Part shown: one piece after another, positions 50,840 to 60,725 of the stretch | Layout: each line of letters starts with the position of its first letter | Numbering within the stretch: position 1 is the first letter of the stretch | From: Catenulispora sp. GP43 | GTDB taxonomy: Bacteria; Actinomycetota; Actinomycetes; Streptomycetales; Catenulisporaceae | Length of the DNA: 64,000 bases | Direction of reading: 5' to 3' | Assembly: GCF_041260665.1 (NCBI RefSeq) | Contig: NZ_JBGCCT010000002.1 | Span: forward strand, 62,001 to 126,000 | The notes under the pieces: model-generated | What the model was told of the DNA's origin: nothing | Database searches by the model: none | The model's input: the letters and a program-made list of their open reading frames with translations, nothing else | Made by a program: the position numbers and the translations under genes

Positions 50840-51703
50840 CTACGCGCGGCGAGCCGCCCAGGCCGTGCGCGCACCGCGCACCACCAGATCACCGCGCCGC
50901 AGCACGAACTCCTCGTCGGCGGGATCCAGCAGGCGGTCCAGGGCGGCGAGGTCGGCGGCCGACAGGTGCTCGGCCAGGCGGTCGCGCATGCCGCTCATGA
51001 CGCGGTGTGCGTAGCGGCCGGCGGCCGGCGGGGCCGGACGCACGTCGATGGCGAAGACGCGCTCCTCGGCGACGGTGAACCCGGCGCGCTCCAGGTGGCC
51101 GGTCCAGTCCGGCCAGGCGTTCCAGCCGTTGCGGGCCCCGGCCGCGCGGCAGCGTTCTTCCAGACCCGGGTGGACGTCCTCGGGCAGGAAGCGCGGCATG
51201 GCGTCCATCTCGACGACCACCAGCAGGCCGCCGGGGTTCAGGGCGGTGTGCAGGTCGGCCAGGACCCGGTCGGGGTCGGCGAGGTGGTGCAGCGAGGAGG
51301 AGGCCCAGGCCAGGTCGGCGGTGCCGATCGGGGGCCAGCCGGCGTCCAGGTCGGCCCGGACGGTGCGCAGGCGGCCGGTCAGGCCGCGCGCGGCGGCCGC
51401 GGCCTGGAGGCGGTCGAGCATGACCGGCGACTGGTCGATCGCGATCACCTCGGCCGCCTCGAAGCGGCTTGCCAGGGCCCAGGTGCCGGTTCCGGTGCCC
51501 GCGCCGACGTCGAGGATGGTGCGGGGCGCCACGGTGGTGTGGGCGCGGGCCCAGGCGGTCAGCTCTTCGAGGTAGGAGCCGACCACTTCGGCGTCGAGGT
51601 CGAGGATGTCGGCCACGGAGGAGTCGGAAGCGTGGTCCGCGTGGCCCGCGTGGCCCGCGTGGCCCGCGTGGCCCGCGTGGTGATGCGCGTGCTGGTGATC
51701 CAT
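50840..51703 (-). CDS. Class I SAM methyltransferase with His-rich N-terminus
   Basis: 287 aa. The first ~27 residues are HQHAHHHAGHAGHAGHAGHA-like, encoded by a GTGGCCCGC repeat at about 51640-51690. The methyltransferase core follows: TILDVGAGTGTGTWALASRF (motif I), ADLAWASSSLHHLADPDRVL and LNPGGLLVVVEMDA. The His cluster could bind metals; this is inference. Divergent from an XRE-cupin regulator, with its -35 region inside that regulator's operator. Confidence 0.85.
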   Translation of the reverse strand: MDHQHAHHHAGHAGHAGHAGHADHASDSSVADILDLDAEVVGSYLEELTAWARAHTTVAPRTILDVGAGTGTGTWALASRFEAAEVIAIDQSPVMLDRLQAAAAARGLTGRLRTVRADLDAGWPPIGTADLAWASSSLHHLADPDRVLADLHTALNPGGLLVVVEMDAMPRFLPEDVHPGLEERCRAAGARNGWNAWPDWTGHLERAGFTVAEERVFAIDVRPAPPAAGRYAHRVMSGMRDRLAEHLSAADLAALDRLLDPADEEFVLRRGDLVVRGARTAWAARRA

Positions 51704-51709
51704 ACCGCC

Positions 51710-51715
51710 AGCGTA
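51710..51715 (-). promoter_or_regulatory. -10 box of leaderless methyltransferase promoter
   Basis: Minus-strand TACGCT, 6 nt, ATG 51703. Confidence 0.5.
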
Positions 51716-51724
51716 GGCGCGGCC

Positions 51725-51758
51725 TGCGCCAGAGGCATACCATCTTGCCTATGGCGCA
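51725..51758. promoter_or_regulatory. 13-bp inverted repeat around -10 and start codon of XRE gene
   Basis: TGCGCCAGAGGCA and TGCCTATGGCGCA are inverted copies (12 of 13) with an 8-nt centre holding TACCAT (51738-51743). The right arm contains the ATG at 51751, 7 nt after the -10, so the mRNA is leaderless and the operator covers its own start codon. It also covers the -35 region of the divergent methyltransferase. Confidence 0.7.
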
Positions 51759-52410
51759 AGAATCGGACACCGACACCACCACGGGCACCGGCGCCCGCAC
51801 TGGCACTGGCACTGGCACTGGCACTGTCACTGGCACCGAGACCGACACCGACGCCCTGGTCCGCCGACGCATCCGCGGCCTGCGCCTGGCCCGGGGCTGG
51901 ACCCTGGACTCGCTGGCCGCCCGCTGCGACCTGAGCCCGTCCAACCTCAGCCGCATCGAGACCGGCGGGCGCCGCCTCGCCCTGGACCAGCTGGTGCCGA
52001 TCGCCCGCGCCCTTGGCACGACGCTGGACCAGCTGGTCGAGCCCGGCGACGAGGCCGGCGTGGTGATCCGCCCCGAGCCGGTGCACACCCCCGGCATGAC
52101 CAGCTGGCTGCTGTCCAACGAGCGCTCCCCGAACGGCGCCACCGTCGCCAAGCTGCGCATCACCGCCGAGCGTCCCACCGGCCCGGAGCAGCTGCGGGTC
52201 CATCCCGGGCGGGACTGGTTCACCGTCCTGTCCGGCACCGCCGAGCTCCACCTGGGCGAGCGCGTCATCCTGATCCACGAAGGGCACGCCGCAGAGTTCA
52301 ACACCATGACCCCGCACCTGATCGCCGCGCACGGACCCGCCGTGGAGATCCTGACGATCCTGGACCACGACGGCGAGCGCGCTCACCGGCACGACGCGCA
52401 GGGACGGTGA
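51751..52410 (+). CDS. XRE-family regulator with C-terminal cupin
   Basis: 219 aa: a ~35-residue Thr/Gly repeat N-terminus (from GGCACT hexamers), an XRE helix-turn-helix (about 38-92; IRGLRLARGWTLDSLAARCD, LSPSNLSRIETGGRRL), then a cupin (about 130-215; EQLRVHPGRDWFTVLSGTAE, LIHEGHAAEF). Such proteins often control efflux or stress genes after sensing a small molecule; here the divergent methyltransferase is the likely target. The stop region is duplicated (GGGACGGTGAG at 52401 and 52418). Confidence 0.87.
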   Translation: MAQESDTDTTTGTGARTGTGTGTGTVTGTETDTDALVRRRIRGLRLARGWTLDSLAARCDLSPSNLSRIETGGRRLALDQLVPIARALGTTLDQLVEPGDEAGVVIRPEPVHTPGMTSWLLSNERSPNGATVAKLRITAERPTGPEQLRVHPGRDWFTVLSGTAELHLGERVILIHEGHAAEFNTMTPHLIAAHGPAVEILTILDHDGERAHRHDAQGR

Positions 52411-52428
52411 GCGCGCGGGGACGGTGAG
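52401..52428 (+). repeat. Stop-codon-containing duplication after XRE gene
   Basis: GGGACGGTGAG at 52401-52411 (containing the TGA stop) and again at 52418-52428, a 17-bp step. Confidence 0.65.
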
Positions 52429-52437
52429 TCCCCGACG

Positions 52438-53977
<1,540 letters not shown>

Positions 53978-53980
<3 letters not shown>

Positions 53981-54610
53981 ATACGCGCCGCCGGACTGGT
54001 CGCGGTTCACCATCTGCGACACCGCCCCGGCGACCGCGTCGATCGCGTCGCGCACCCCGGGGGCCAGCCCGTCCTCGTCGGTGATGCGGGCCAGCCGGCG
54101 CCGGGCTGAGCGGCCGCGCAGTCCCGGGTACAGGTACTCGTCCAGGCCGCAGGCGTGCACGATGCTGCCGAGGGCGCGGTCGCCGTTGGAGGCGACGTTC
54201 TCGATCCGGGTGTGCACGTACGCGCTGCGCTCCATATCCACCAGCACCAGCCGGGTACGCGTCCGGCCGCCGTCCCCCCGACGCTCGACCCGGATCACCC
54301 CCCGGTCGGCCAGCAGCCCCACGTACTGGTGCAGCACCGCCGGCTCGGTGGGGCGCTCCGCGAACCATGCATGCAGCCGGGGCGCGGAGCCCTCGGCGTG
54401 CAGCGTGGCCAGCGCGCGGTCCACCAGCGGGTGGCCGATCGGCCGCGGGTCGGCGACCGTGATCCGGCCGTCGGCCACCGCGACGCGGCGGGCCAGGCTC
54501 AGATCCAGCGCCTCGGCGCCGCGCAGCGCCGTTCCCATGTGCTCGGCGGCTTGCACGCGTCCGTCGCGCGGGTTGATCGCGAGTAGGAGTAGATCGTCCC
54601 CGATTGTCAC
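53978..54610 (-). CDS. GPP34 (GOLPH3-like) family protein 2
   Basis: 210 aa. It begins VTIGDDLLLLAINPRDGRV, aligning with METLGEDLLLLAIKPDGRL of the first GPP34 gene; RPIGHPLVDRALATL, GVIRVERRGDGGRTR and ACGLDEYLYPGLRGRSARRR follow. GTG 54610 was chosen over upstream ATGs because it matches the paralogue start and is 7 nt from TATGCT. It lacks the alanine repeat tail of its paralogue. Confidence 0.82.
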
Positions 54611-54617
54611 AGGGCCG

Positions 54618-54623
54618 AGCATA
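54618..54623 (-). promoter_or_regulatory. -10 box of leaderless GPP34-2 promoter
   Basis: Minus-strand TATGCT, 7 nt, GTG 54610; the same layout as the first GPP34 gene. Confidence 0.5.
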
Positions 54624-54716
54624 AGGGCGCTTACTCTGAGTGTGGAAGACACCCTCAACTGCGAACCCTTACATCAGAGTTCTAACGAAGCAGGTCCGCA
54701 TCCCGCATCCGGGGCC

Positions 54717-57605
54717 CTACCCGTCGTCATGCGGGCTGAACCTGAGCTTCACGGTCTGCAACAGCGCGCAGTAGCCGAGCAGGATCACCGGCAGGAGCCC
54801 GAAGTACAGGACCGGCAGCGCGGTCATCCCCATGCCGCGGACCGCCATGCTGAACGGCAGCGCCAGGCCCACGGCCATCGCCGCGCCGGTGGCCAGCAGC
54901 ACCGGCCGGGCCGCGCGCGAGGACAGGAACGGGACTCTGCGGGTCCTGATGATGTGGACCGCCAACAGCTGGGACAGTAAGCCCTCGACGAACCATCCGG
55001 TCTGGAACAGCGGCACCCGTCCGTCCCCGGCCCCCAGCACCCACCAGAGCACGCCCCAGGTCGCCAGGTCGAACAGCGAGCTGAGGGGACCCGCGAGCAG
55101 CACGAAGCGTCGCAGGGCCCTGCTGTTCCAGCGGCGCGGCCCGGCGGTCTGCTCCGGCTCGACGCAGTCCCAGGGCAGCGCGAGCTGGGACAGGTCGTAG
55201 AGCAGGTTCTGGACCAGCAGCTGGATCGGGGCCATCGGCAGGAAGGGCAGGAACGCCGCGGCGGCCGTCACCGACAGGACGTTGCCGAAGTTCGAGCTGG
55301 TCGCGGCCCGGATGTACTTCTGGGAGTTGGCGAAGGTGCGCCGGCCCTCCTCCACGCCGGCGGCCAGGACGGTGAGGTCCTTGTCCAGCAAGATGACGTC
55401 GGCGGTCTCCCGGGCCAGGTCGGTGGCGTCGGGGGCGGTGAGGCCGACGTCGGCGGCGTGCAGGGCCGGGGCGTCGTTGACACCGTCGCCGAGGTAGCCG
55501 ACGGTGCGGCCGGCGCGGCGCAGGGCCTGGACGATGCGGGCCTTGGCCAGCGGGTCGGTCTTGGCGAAGACGGTGGTGCGGTCGGCCAGGACAGCCAGGG
55601 CGGTGTCGTCGAGGGCGGACAGGGTGCGGCCGTCGACGACCTCGCCGGGGTCGATGCCGACGTCGCGGCAGACCCGGGCCGCGGCCGAGGGCTCGTCGCC
55701 GGTGATCACCTTGACCGCGACGCCCCGCGCGGCCAGCTCGGCCAGCGCCGCGACGGCGGAGTCCTTCGCCGGGTCGGTGAAGCCGAGGAAGCCGACGAGG
55801 GTGAGGTCGGACTCGTCGGCGTGGGTGTAGGCGTGGGTGTAGGCGTGGGTGTAGGCGTGGGTGTAGGGGTGGGTGTAGGCGTGGGGGCGGCCGGCGGGGC
55901 GGGTGATCGCCGGGATGGTGCGGATCGCCACGGCCAGCAGCCGCAAGCCCTCGGCGCGGTCGGCGGCGGCGACCTCGTCGATGCCGGCGCGCAGGCCCGG
56001 ATCCAGCGGGACGGCCAGGCCGCCGTCGAGCACCGAGGTGCAGCACTGGAGGACCTCCTCGACGGAGCCCTTGGTGATCAGGACGTGGTCGGGTTCGAAA
56101 CCGCCGTCCGGCGCCGCGACGATCACGCTCATCCGGCGGCGGCTGAAGTCGAAGGGGATCTCGTCGACCTTCTCCCAGGCCGGATCGGCCAGCCCGAGCG
56201 CGTCGGCGTGCGCCACGACGGCCTCGTCCAGGGGATTGCGCCAGCCGGCCTGCAGGAGGCTGTTGACCGCGCCGTAGTCGAGCACGGTCTCGTCGGGGCG
56301 GCCCCAGGCGTCGGTGTGGCGCGCGAGGACAGGCGCGCCCTCCGTGAGGGTGCCGGTCTTGTCGACGCAGAGCACGTCCATCGCCCCGAGGTCCTGGATC
56401 GCCGGCAGCCGCTTGACGATCACCCGCCGCCGCGCCATCGTGACCGCGCCGCGCGCCAGCGTGGTGGTGACGACGACCGGCAGCATCTCGGGCGTGATGC
56501 CGACCGCGACCGCGACGGAGAACAGGAAGGCCCGGTGCCAGCTGCCGGTGGCCAGCCCGCTGACCGCGAAGACCAGCGGCGCGAGCACGAGCATGAAACG
56601 CAGCAGCATCCAGCTGACCGCGGAGACGCCCCGGTCGAAGGCGGTGGCCGGCCGCCGTCCGCCGTCGAGCTCGCGGCCCAGGCCCGCCAGGTAGGTGCGG
56701 GCGCCGGTGGCGATGACGACCGCGGTGGCGGTGCCGGACAGGACGTGGGTGCCGGCGAGGCAGAGGGCGGGGTGGTCGCAGGGGTGGGGGGTGGTGACGG
56801 GGGCGGCAGTAGCGCTGGCGGTGGCGGCGCCGGCGGTAGCGGTTTGCGGCGGCCGGCTGGAGCCACGCTGCCCGGGAAAGGGCAGCACCACGTGCCCGGC
56901 GGTCGGTCCGGCGCAGGCGACATCGCCCTGCTCGTCCTGCCCGCCCTGCACGCCCCGCCCGCCCTTCCGCGGCCGCGGCGGCAGCCCGAAAACCTGCGCG
57001 CCGCCCGTGCCGACCGTCCCCGACAGCTCGGCGTGCTTCCCGACCGGCATCGACTCCCCGGACAGCAGGCTCTGGTCCAGGAAAAGGTCCTTGGCGCGCA
57101 GCAGCCTCAGGTCCGCCGGTATAAGGTCCCCGGCCGCCAGCCGCACCACGTCGCCGACCACGAGCTGGTCGACGGGCAGTTCGCGGGCCAGCGGCGCGCT
57201 GTCCTCGTCGGCGCGCCGGACCACGGTGGCGGTGGTCAGGACCAGCGCCCGCAGCGCCTCGACCGTGCGGTGCGAGCGCCGTTCCTGCCAGAAGCGCATC
57301 AGGGCGGCGATCGCGATCATGCCGGTGATGGCCAGGACGCCGCCGAGGTCCGCGCTGATCGCAAGGACCACGTCCAGGACCGTCAGGACCAGCAGGAACG
57401 GGGCCCGGAACGCGGTGGTCAGGCCGCGGCCGGGCGGTCCGTCGCGGCGGCGGGCGATCTCGTTGCCGCCGTCGCGGGCCAGGCGGGCGGCCGCCTCGGC
57501 CTCGGTCAGGCCGCGCAGTCCGCTGTCCAGGCCGCGCAGCACCTGCAGCACGGGCTGCTCGCCGCGCGCGGCCAGCGCGGCGGTGCGGTCCGTCAGCAGG
57601 GTCAT
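54717..57605 (-). CDS. P-type ATPase, MgtA-like (P3B), with His-Thr repeat insertion
   Basis: 962 aa. N-terminal cation-ATPase domain, TM1-2, actuator SLLSGESMPVGKH, TM4 SVAVAVGITPEMLPVVVTT (Mg2+-type motif), phosphorylation site VDKTGTLTEG (Asp about 411), GDGVNDAPALHAADVGL hinge, and four C-terminal helices. There are two low-complexity insertions: about 100 Gly/Pro/Ala/His-rich residues in the actuator loop (about 200-300) and a block of five-to-six Y-T-H-A repeats (about 572-597) in the nucleotide domain. Family members import Mg2+. The ArsR gene just upstream suggests metal-controlled expression. Confidence 0.85.
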   Translation of the reverse strand: MTLLTDRTAALAARGEQPVLQVLRGLDSGLRGLTEAEAAARLARDGGNEIARRRDGPPGRGLTTAFRAPFLLVLTVLDVVLAISADLGGVLAITGMIAIAALMRFWQERRSHRTVEALRALVLTTATVVRRADEDSAPLARELPVDQLVVGDVVRLAAGDLIPADLRLLRAKDLFLDQSLLSGESMPVGKHAELSGTVGTGGAQVFGLPPRPRKGGRGVQGGQDEQGDVACAGPTAGHVVLPFPGQRGSSRPPQTATAGAATASATAAPVTTPHPCDHPALCLAGTHVLSGTATAVVIATGARTYLAGLGRELDGGRRPATAFDRGVSAVSWMLLRFMLVLAPLVFAVSGLATGSWHRAFLFSVAVAVGITPEMLPVVVTTTLARGAVTMARRRVIVKRLPAIQDLGAMDVLCVDKTGTLTEGAPVLARHTDAWGRPDETVLDYGAVNSLLQAGWRNPLDEAVVAHADALGLADPAWEKVDEIPFDFSRRRMSVIVAAPDGGFEPDHVLITKGSVEEVLQCCTSVLDGGLAVPLDPGLRAGIDEVAAADRAEGLRLLAVAIRTIPAITRPAGRPHAYTHPYTHAYTHAYTHAYTHADESDLTLVGFLGFTDPAKDSAVAALAELAARGVAVKVITGDEPSAAARVCRDVGIDPGEVVDGRTLSALDDTALAVLADRTTVFAKTDPLAKARIVQALRRAGRTVGYLGDGVNDAPALHAADVGLTAPDATDLARETADVILLDKDLTVLAAGVEEGRRTFANSQKYIRAATSSNFGNVLSVTAAAAFLPFLPMAPIQLLVQNLLYDLSQLALPWDCVEPEQTAGPRRWNSRALRRFVLLAGPLSSLFDLATWGVLWWVLGAGDGRVPLFQTGWFVEGLLSQLLAVHIIRTRRVPFLSSRAARPVLLATGAAMAVGLALPFSMAVRGMGMTALPVLYFGLLPVILLGYCALLQTVKLRFSPHDDG

Positions 57606-57648
57606 GGCGGTTCGTTTCCGACTCGTGCAGCGGCGAACCGCTCGATGG

Positions 57649-58035
57649 CTAGGCCGTCTGGGCGGGCCTTCCGGTCGCGGAGGCCCGGCCGTCGGCCATC
57701 TCGGCGTGGTGGTCCAGCATCTGCCGGACGATCGCGACCACGTGCGGGTCGTCGACCACATAGACCTGGCGGCGGCCCTCGCGGCGGGCGCTGACCAGGC
57801 CGGCCAGCTTCAGCTTGGCCAGGTGCTGGCTCACCGCGGCGACGTTGCTGCCGGTGGCCTCGGCCAGCGCCGTCACGTCCTGCTCCGCCCGGGCCAGCAG
57901 CCACACGATGTGCAGCCGCGTGGTGGCCGCCAGCATGCCGAAGGTGGCGGCCGCGTCCTGGAGGAGGCGTGGGCTGGGGGCCCCGTCGTCGGGGACGGCG
58001 TCGTCCTCGGTGCGGGACTCTTGTCTGCGGCGCAT
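57649..58035 (-). CDS. ArsR-family regulator
   Basis: 128 aa: winged helix with LLQDAAATFGMLAATTRLHI, recognition region VAAVSQHLAKLKLAGLVSAR and the beta-wing REGRRQVYVVDDPHV; a C-terminal DHHAEMADG could supply metal ligands. It lies 43 bp upstream of the P-type ATPase on the same strand, presumably an operon it represses. ATG 58035 was chosen for the strong GGAGGTGAC just before it; an upstream start at 58101 would add 22 residues. Confidence 0.87.
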   Translation of the reverse strand: MRRRQESRTEDDAVPDDGAPSPRLLQDAAATFGMLAATTRLHIVWLLARAEQDVTALAEATGSNVAAVSQHLAKLKLAGLVSARREGRRQVYVVDDPHVVAIVRQMLDHHAEMADGRASATGRPAQTA

Positions 58036-58123
58036 GTCACCTCCTCGCATCTCGTCCGGGTCGTGGCCCGGGGCTTTCCCTGCTTGGGTTTCTCGATCCA
58101 TTGTGCCCGACCGTGGGAAGTCC

Positions 58124-58139
58124 GCTCAAACGTTTGCGC
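58124..58139. promoter_or_regulatory. ArsR operator candidate
   Basis: GCTCAAACGTTTGCGC, containing the perfect 10-bp palindrome CAAACGTTTG (58127-58136), about 90 bp upstream of arsR. Confidence 0.55.
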
Positions 58140-58243
58140 AACCACTCGATCACACAGAGCTTCCGAAAACCGGCCCCGGATCGGCGCGTACTCCGGTCCC
58201 GAGCGGCTATCGGCATATCAGGCCACCGACGAACAGGACGCTG

Positions 58244-58405
58244 ATGCCCGCCGCTTCGCCCCCGACGGCTTACGGGCATCCGGCCCTCGGCGCCGTAATA
58301 TACATCGTGATCATCGTGGCGCTAGTCGGCTGCACGGCGGTCGCCGCGCGCCGCGGCCGCGGCCGCAGCCGGGGCCGGAACCGACGCCGCCCGCCGCGCC
58401 GGTGA
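58244..58405 (+). CDS. Small single-span membrane protein, hypothetical
   Basis: 53 aa: a short N-terminus, one transmembrane helix (ALGAVIYIVIIVALVGCTAV, about 15-34) and an Arg/Gly-rich basic tail. AGGA lies 6-9 nt before the ATG. No family recognised; the tail could be shadow composition, so it is called with caution. Confidence 0.4.
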   Translation: MPAASPPTAYGHPALGAVIYIVIIVALVGCTAVAARRGRGRSRGRNRRRPPRR

Positions 58406-58446
58406 GCCGCCCGCCGCCGGCCCGCGTCGCCTACCATCACGGAAGC

Positions 58447-59091
58447 ATGGACACCTTCGCTGACGTACCCACCACCACCCTGGCCGACGTGCTCAGCCGC
58501 GACAACGTCATGGACACCGGTATCCGGGCGCTGACCGTGACGAGCGGGGCGAACGGCTCCAACGGCGCAGCCGCGCGCCTGGCCGGCCCGGCGTTCACCG
58601 TCCGCTGCCCGCCCGGGGACAACCTCATGGTCCACGCGGCCATCTACCGCGCCGACCCCGGCTCGGTCATCGTCGTGGACACCGGCGGCGACCTGGACTA
58701 CGCGGTGGCCGGCGGCAACGTGATGGCGGTGGCGCAGCGCCGGGGCATCGCCGGCTTCGTGATCGACGGCGTGATCCGCGACCTGGCCGAGGCGCGGGAG
58801 GCCGGTTTCCCGGTGTTCGCGCGCGGCGTGATCCCGATCCCCGGCGCCAAGGCCGTCGTCAAGCCGCACAACGTGACGGTGCACTGCGGGGGCGTGAACG
58901 TGCACGCCGGCGACATCGTGGTCGCCGACGAGGAGGGCATCGTGGTGGTGCCCGCGGCCCGGCGCGACGAGGTGTTCGCGGCGGCGCGGGCGAAGCTGGC
59001 CAAGGACCAGGCCGAGACGCTGGACGAGTGGGAGGCCGCGCACCGGGCGCGGATCGACAAGCTGCTCGCCGATGGTGGATTCGAGGGCTGA
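58447..59091 (+). CDS. RraA-like protein (HMG/CHA aldolase fold)
   Basis: 214 aa: TTTLADVLSRDNVMDTGIRA, AAARLAGPAFTVRCPPGDN, GGNVMAVAQRRGIAGFVIDG, VIRDLAEAREAGFPVFARG, and GGVNVHAGDIVVADEEGIVV. These match RraA-fold proteins, which include 4-hydroxy-4-methyl-2-oxoglutarate aldolases and oxaloacetate decarboxylases as well as the RNase E inhibitor; the GG-x-RD active-site pattern favours an aldolase-type enzyme. Confidence 0.85.
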   Translation: MDTFADVPTTTLADVLSRDNVMDTGIRALTVTSGANGSNGAAARLAGPAFTVRCPPGDNLMVHAAIYRADPGSVIVVDTGGDLDYAVAGGNVMAVAQRRGIAGFVIDGVIRDLAEAREAGFPVFARGVIPIPGAKAVVKPHNVTVHCGGVNVHAGDIVVADEEGIVVVPAARRDEVFAAARAKLAKDQAETLDEWEAAHRARIDKLLADGGFEG

Positions 59092-59099
59092 TACCGGTG

Positions 59100-59173
59100 T
59101 TCCGGAACTCGGATCGTGTTCCGGAACTCGGATCGTGTTCCGGAACTCGGATCGTCTTCCGGAACCCAGATCC
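59100..59173. repeat. 19-bp tandem repeat with TTCCGGAA palindromes
   Basis: Units TTCCGGAACTCGGATCGTG start at 59100, 59119 and 59138, followed by a diverged fourth at 59157. Each holds the 8-bp palindrome TTCCGGAA. It lies between the convergent ends of the RraA-like gene and the next minus-strand gene. Confidence 0.85.
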
Positions 59174-59184
59174 CATGGGGCCTG

Positions 59185-59517
59185 TTATCGCCGCGGTGTC
59201 CCCGGCGGATCGCTGAAAGTGCTCACCGTCCCGAACGATTCCACCACCAGCCGCAGCATCGCCAGCACACCGGCACCGTCGCCCCGCCGCGCCGGGGCCT
59301 CCAACGCCGCCGACGGAATCGCCCGCCCCGCGTGCACCACCAGCGCCTCGGCGGCCCAGGACCAGCGCTCCCCGGCGGCGTGCGCGTCAGCCCACTGCGC
59401 CGCCTCCGGGGCGAGCTCGAAGTGCCAACCGTGGGTGCGTTCCCGGAACTCGCGCTCGGCGCTCTGCCGGCCGTGTGCGCTCTGGGCGTAGAAGTCCCGC
59501 AGCTTCTCGGCGTCCAT
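59185..59517 (-). CDS. Hypothetical protein, 110 aa
   Basis: 110 aa, no signal or membrane segment: MDAEKLRDFYAQSAHGRQSA, HGWHFELAPEAAQWADAHAA, ERWSWAAEALVVHAGRAI, LAMLRLVVESFGTV. Not recognised. A leaderless -10 box (minus TACCAT, 6 nt before the ATG) supports translation. Divergent from the NHEJ ligase gene. Confidence 0.6.
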   Translation of the reverse strand: MDAEKLRDFYAQSAHGRQSAEREFRERTHGWHFELAPEAAQWADAHAAGERWSWAAEALVVHAGRAIPSAALEAPARRGDGAGVLAMLRLVVESFGTVSTFSDPPGTPRR

Positions 59518-59523
59518 GGCCCG

Positions 59524-59529
59524 ATGGTA
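59524..59529 (-). promoter_or_regulatory. -10 box of leaderless promoter (110-aa gene)
   Basis: Minus-strand TACCAT, 6 nt, ATG 59517. Confidence 0.45.
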
Positions 59530-59579
59530 TGCCGCCGCCCGTTCGCCCTCGCCGGAGTGCCGAGGGCGGGCCGCCGTCT

Positions 59580-59585
59580 TACGGT
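59580..59585 (+). promoter_or_regulatory. -10 box of leaderless ligC-type promoter
   Basis: TACGGT, 6 nt, GTG 59592. Confidence 0.45.
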
Positions 59586-59591
59586 CGAGAA

Positions 59592-60725
59592 GTGGATCTC
59601 CCGGTCATGCCGCCGGTGCGGCCTATGCTGGCGACGGCCGTGCGCGAGGTGCCCCGCTCGCCGGGGCTGGCCTACGAGCCGAAGTGGGACGGGTTCCGGT
59701 GCGTCGTGTTCCGCGACGGCCCCGAGGTGGAGCTGGGCTCGCGCAACGACCGGCCGCTGACCAGGTACTTCCCTGAGCTCGTCGAGCTGCTGGCGCGGGC
59801 TCTGCCCGAGCGCTGCGTGGTGGACGGGGAGATCGTCGTGGTCACCGGTGACGGCCTGGACTTCGACACGCTCCAGAACCGCCTGCACCCGGCCGCCTCG
59901 CGGGTGCGCAAGCTGGCGGCCGAGACGCCGGCCAGCTTCGTCGCCTTCGACCTGCTCGCGCTCGGGGACCGGGACCTGAGCGGCGAGCCGTTCCGCGAGC
60001 GCCGCCGGGCCCTGGCCGGTGCGCTGCCGGCGGGGGACGGCCGGGTGATCCTGACTCCGCTGACCGAGGACGCGGACGTCGCGCAGGACTGGTTCACCCG
60101 CTTCGAGGGCGCGGGCTTCGACGGGGTCATGGCCAAGCCCCTGGACCTGCCGTACGAGCAGAACAAGCGCGTCATGCTCAAGGTGAAGCACGAGCGCACC
60201 GCCGACTGCGTGGTGGCGGGCTTCCGCTGGCACAAGGACGGCGAGGGCGTCGGCTCGCTGCTGCTCGGCCTGTTCGACGACGAGGGCGTCCTGCACCACG
60301 TCGGCGTGGCCAGCAGCTTCACCGCGGCGCGGCGCCGGGAGCTGGTCGGGGAGCTGGCGCCGCTGCGGGAGGACGCCCTGGACAACCACCCCTGGCGCGG
60401 CTGGGCCGAGGCAGAGGCCCAGGAGCGCTCCGACGGCCACCGCATGCCCGGGGCCCGCAGCCGCTGGTCCGCCGACAAGGACCTGGCCTGGGAGCCGCTG
60501 CGGCCGGAACTGGTCGCCGAGGTCAGGTACGAGCACCTGCTGTCCGGCCGGTTCCGGCACGGCGGCCGCCTGGTCCGCTTCCGGCCGGACCGGACGCCGG
60601 AGTCGTGTACGTACGCGCAGCTGGAGCAGGTGGCGCCGGCCGAGCTGGCGAAAGTGTTCGGCCCGGCGGCGGAGGGCGGCACAGGGGGTGGCGCGAACGG
60701 CGGCGCGAAGGGCGGCGGCGCATGA
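59592..60725 (+). CDS. ligC: ATP-dependent DNA ligase, LigC type
   Basis: 377 aa. Adenylation domain (about 1-210) with the nucleotidyl-accepting Lys in AYEPKWDGFR, VVDGEIVVVTG, FDLLALGDRD and MAKPLDLPYEQNKRVMLKVK, then an OB-fold domain (about 215-350), then a Gly/Ala repeat tail. It seals double-strand breaks in actinobacterial non-homologous end joining. It overlaps the polymerase gene by ATGA. The Ku gene is not in the window. Confidence 0.88.
   Translation: MDLPVMPPVRPMLATAVREVPRSPGLAYEPKWDGFRCVVFRDGPEVELGSRNDRPLTRYFPELVELLARALPERCVVDGEIVVVTGDGLDFDTLQNRLHPAASRVRKLAAETPASFVAFDLLALGDRDLSGEPFRERRRALAGALPAGDGRVILTPLTEDADVAQDWFTRFEGAGFDGVMAKPLDLPYEQNKRVMLKVKHERTADCVVAGFRWHKDGEGVGSLLLGLFDDEGVLHHVGVASSFTAARRRELVGELAPLREDALDNHPWRGWAEAEAQERSDGHRMPGARSRWSADKDLAWEPLRPELVAEVRYEHLLSGRFRHGGRLVRFRPDRTPESCTYAQLEQVAPAELAKVFGPAAEGGTGGGANGGAKGGGA

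Noticed and set aside
59100-59173. CRISPR array
   Set aside because: The 19-bp units are contiguous without unique spacers and contain no cas genes nearby.
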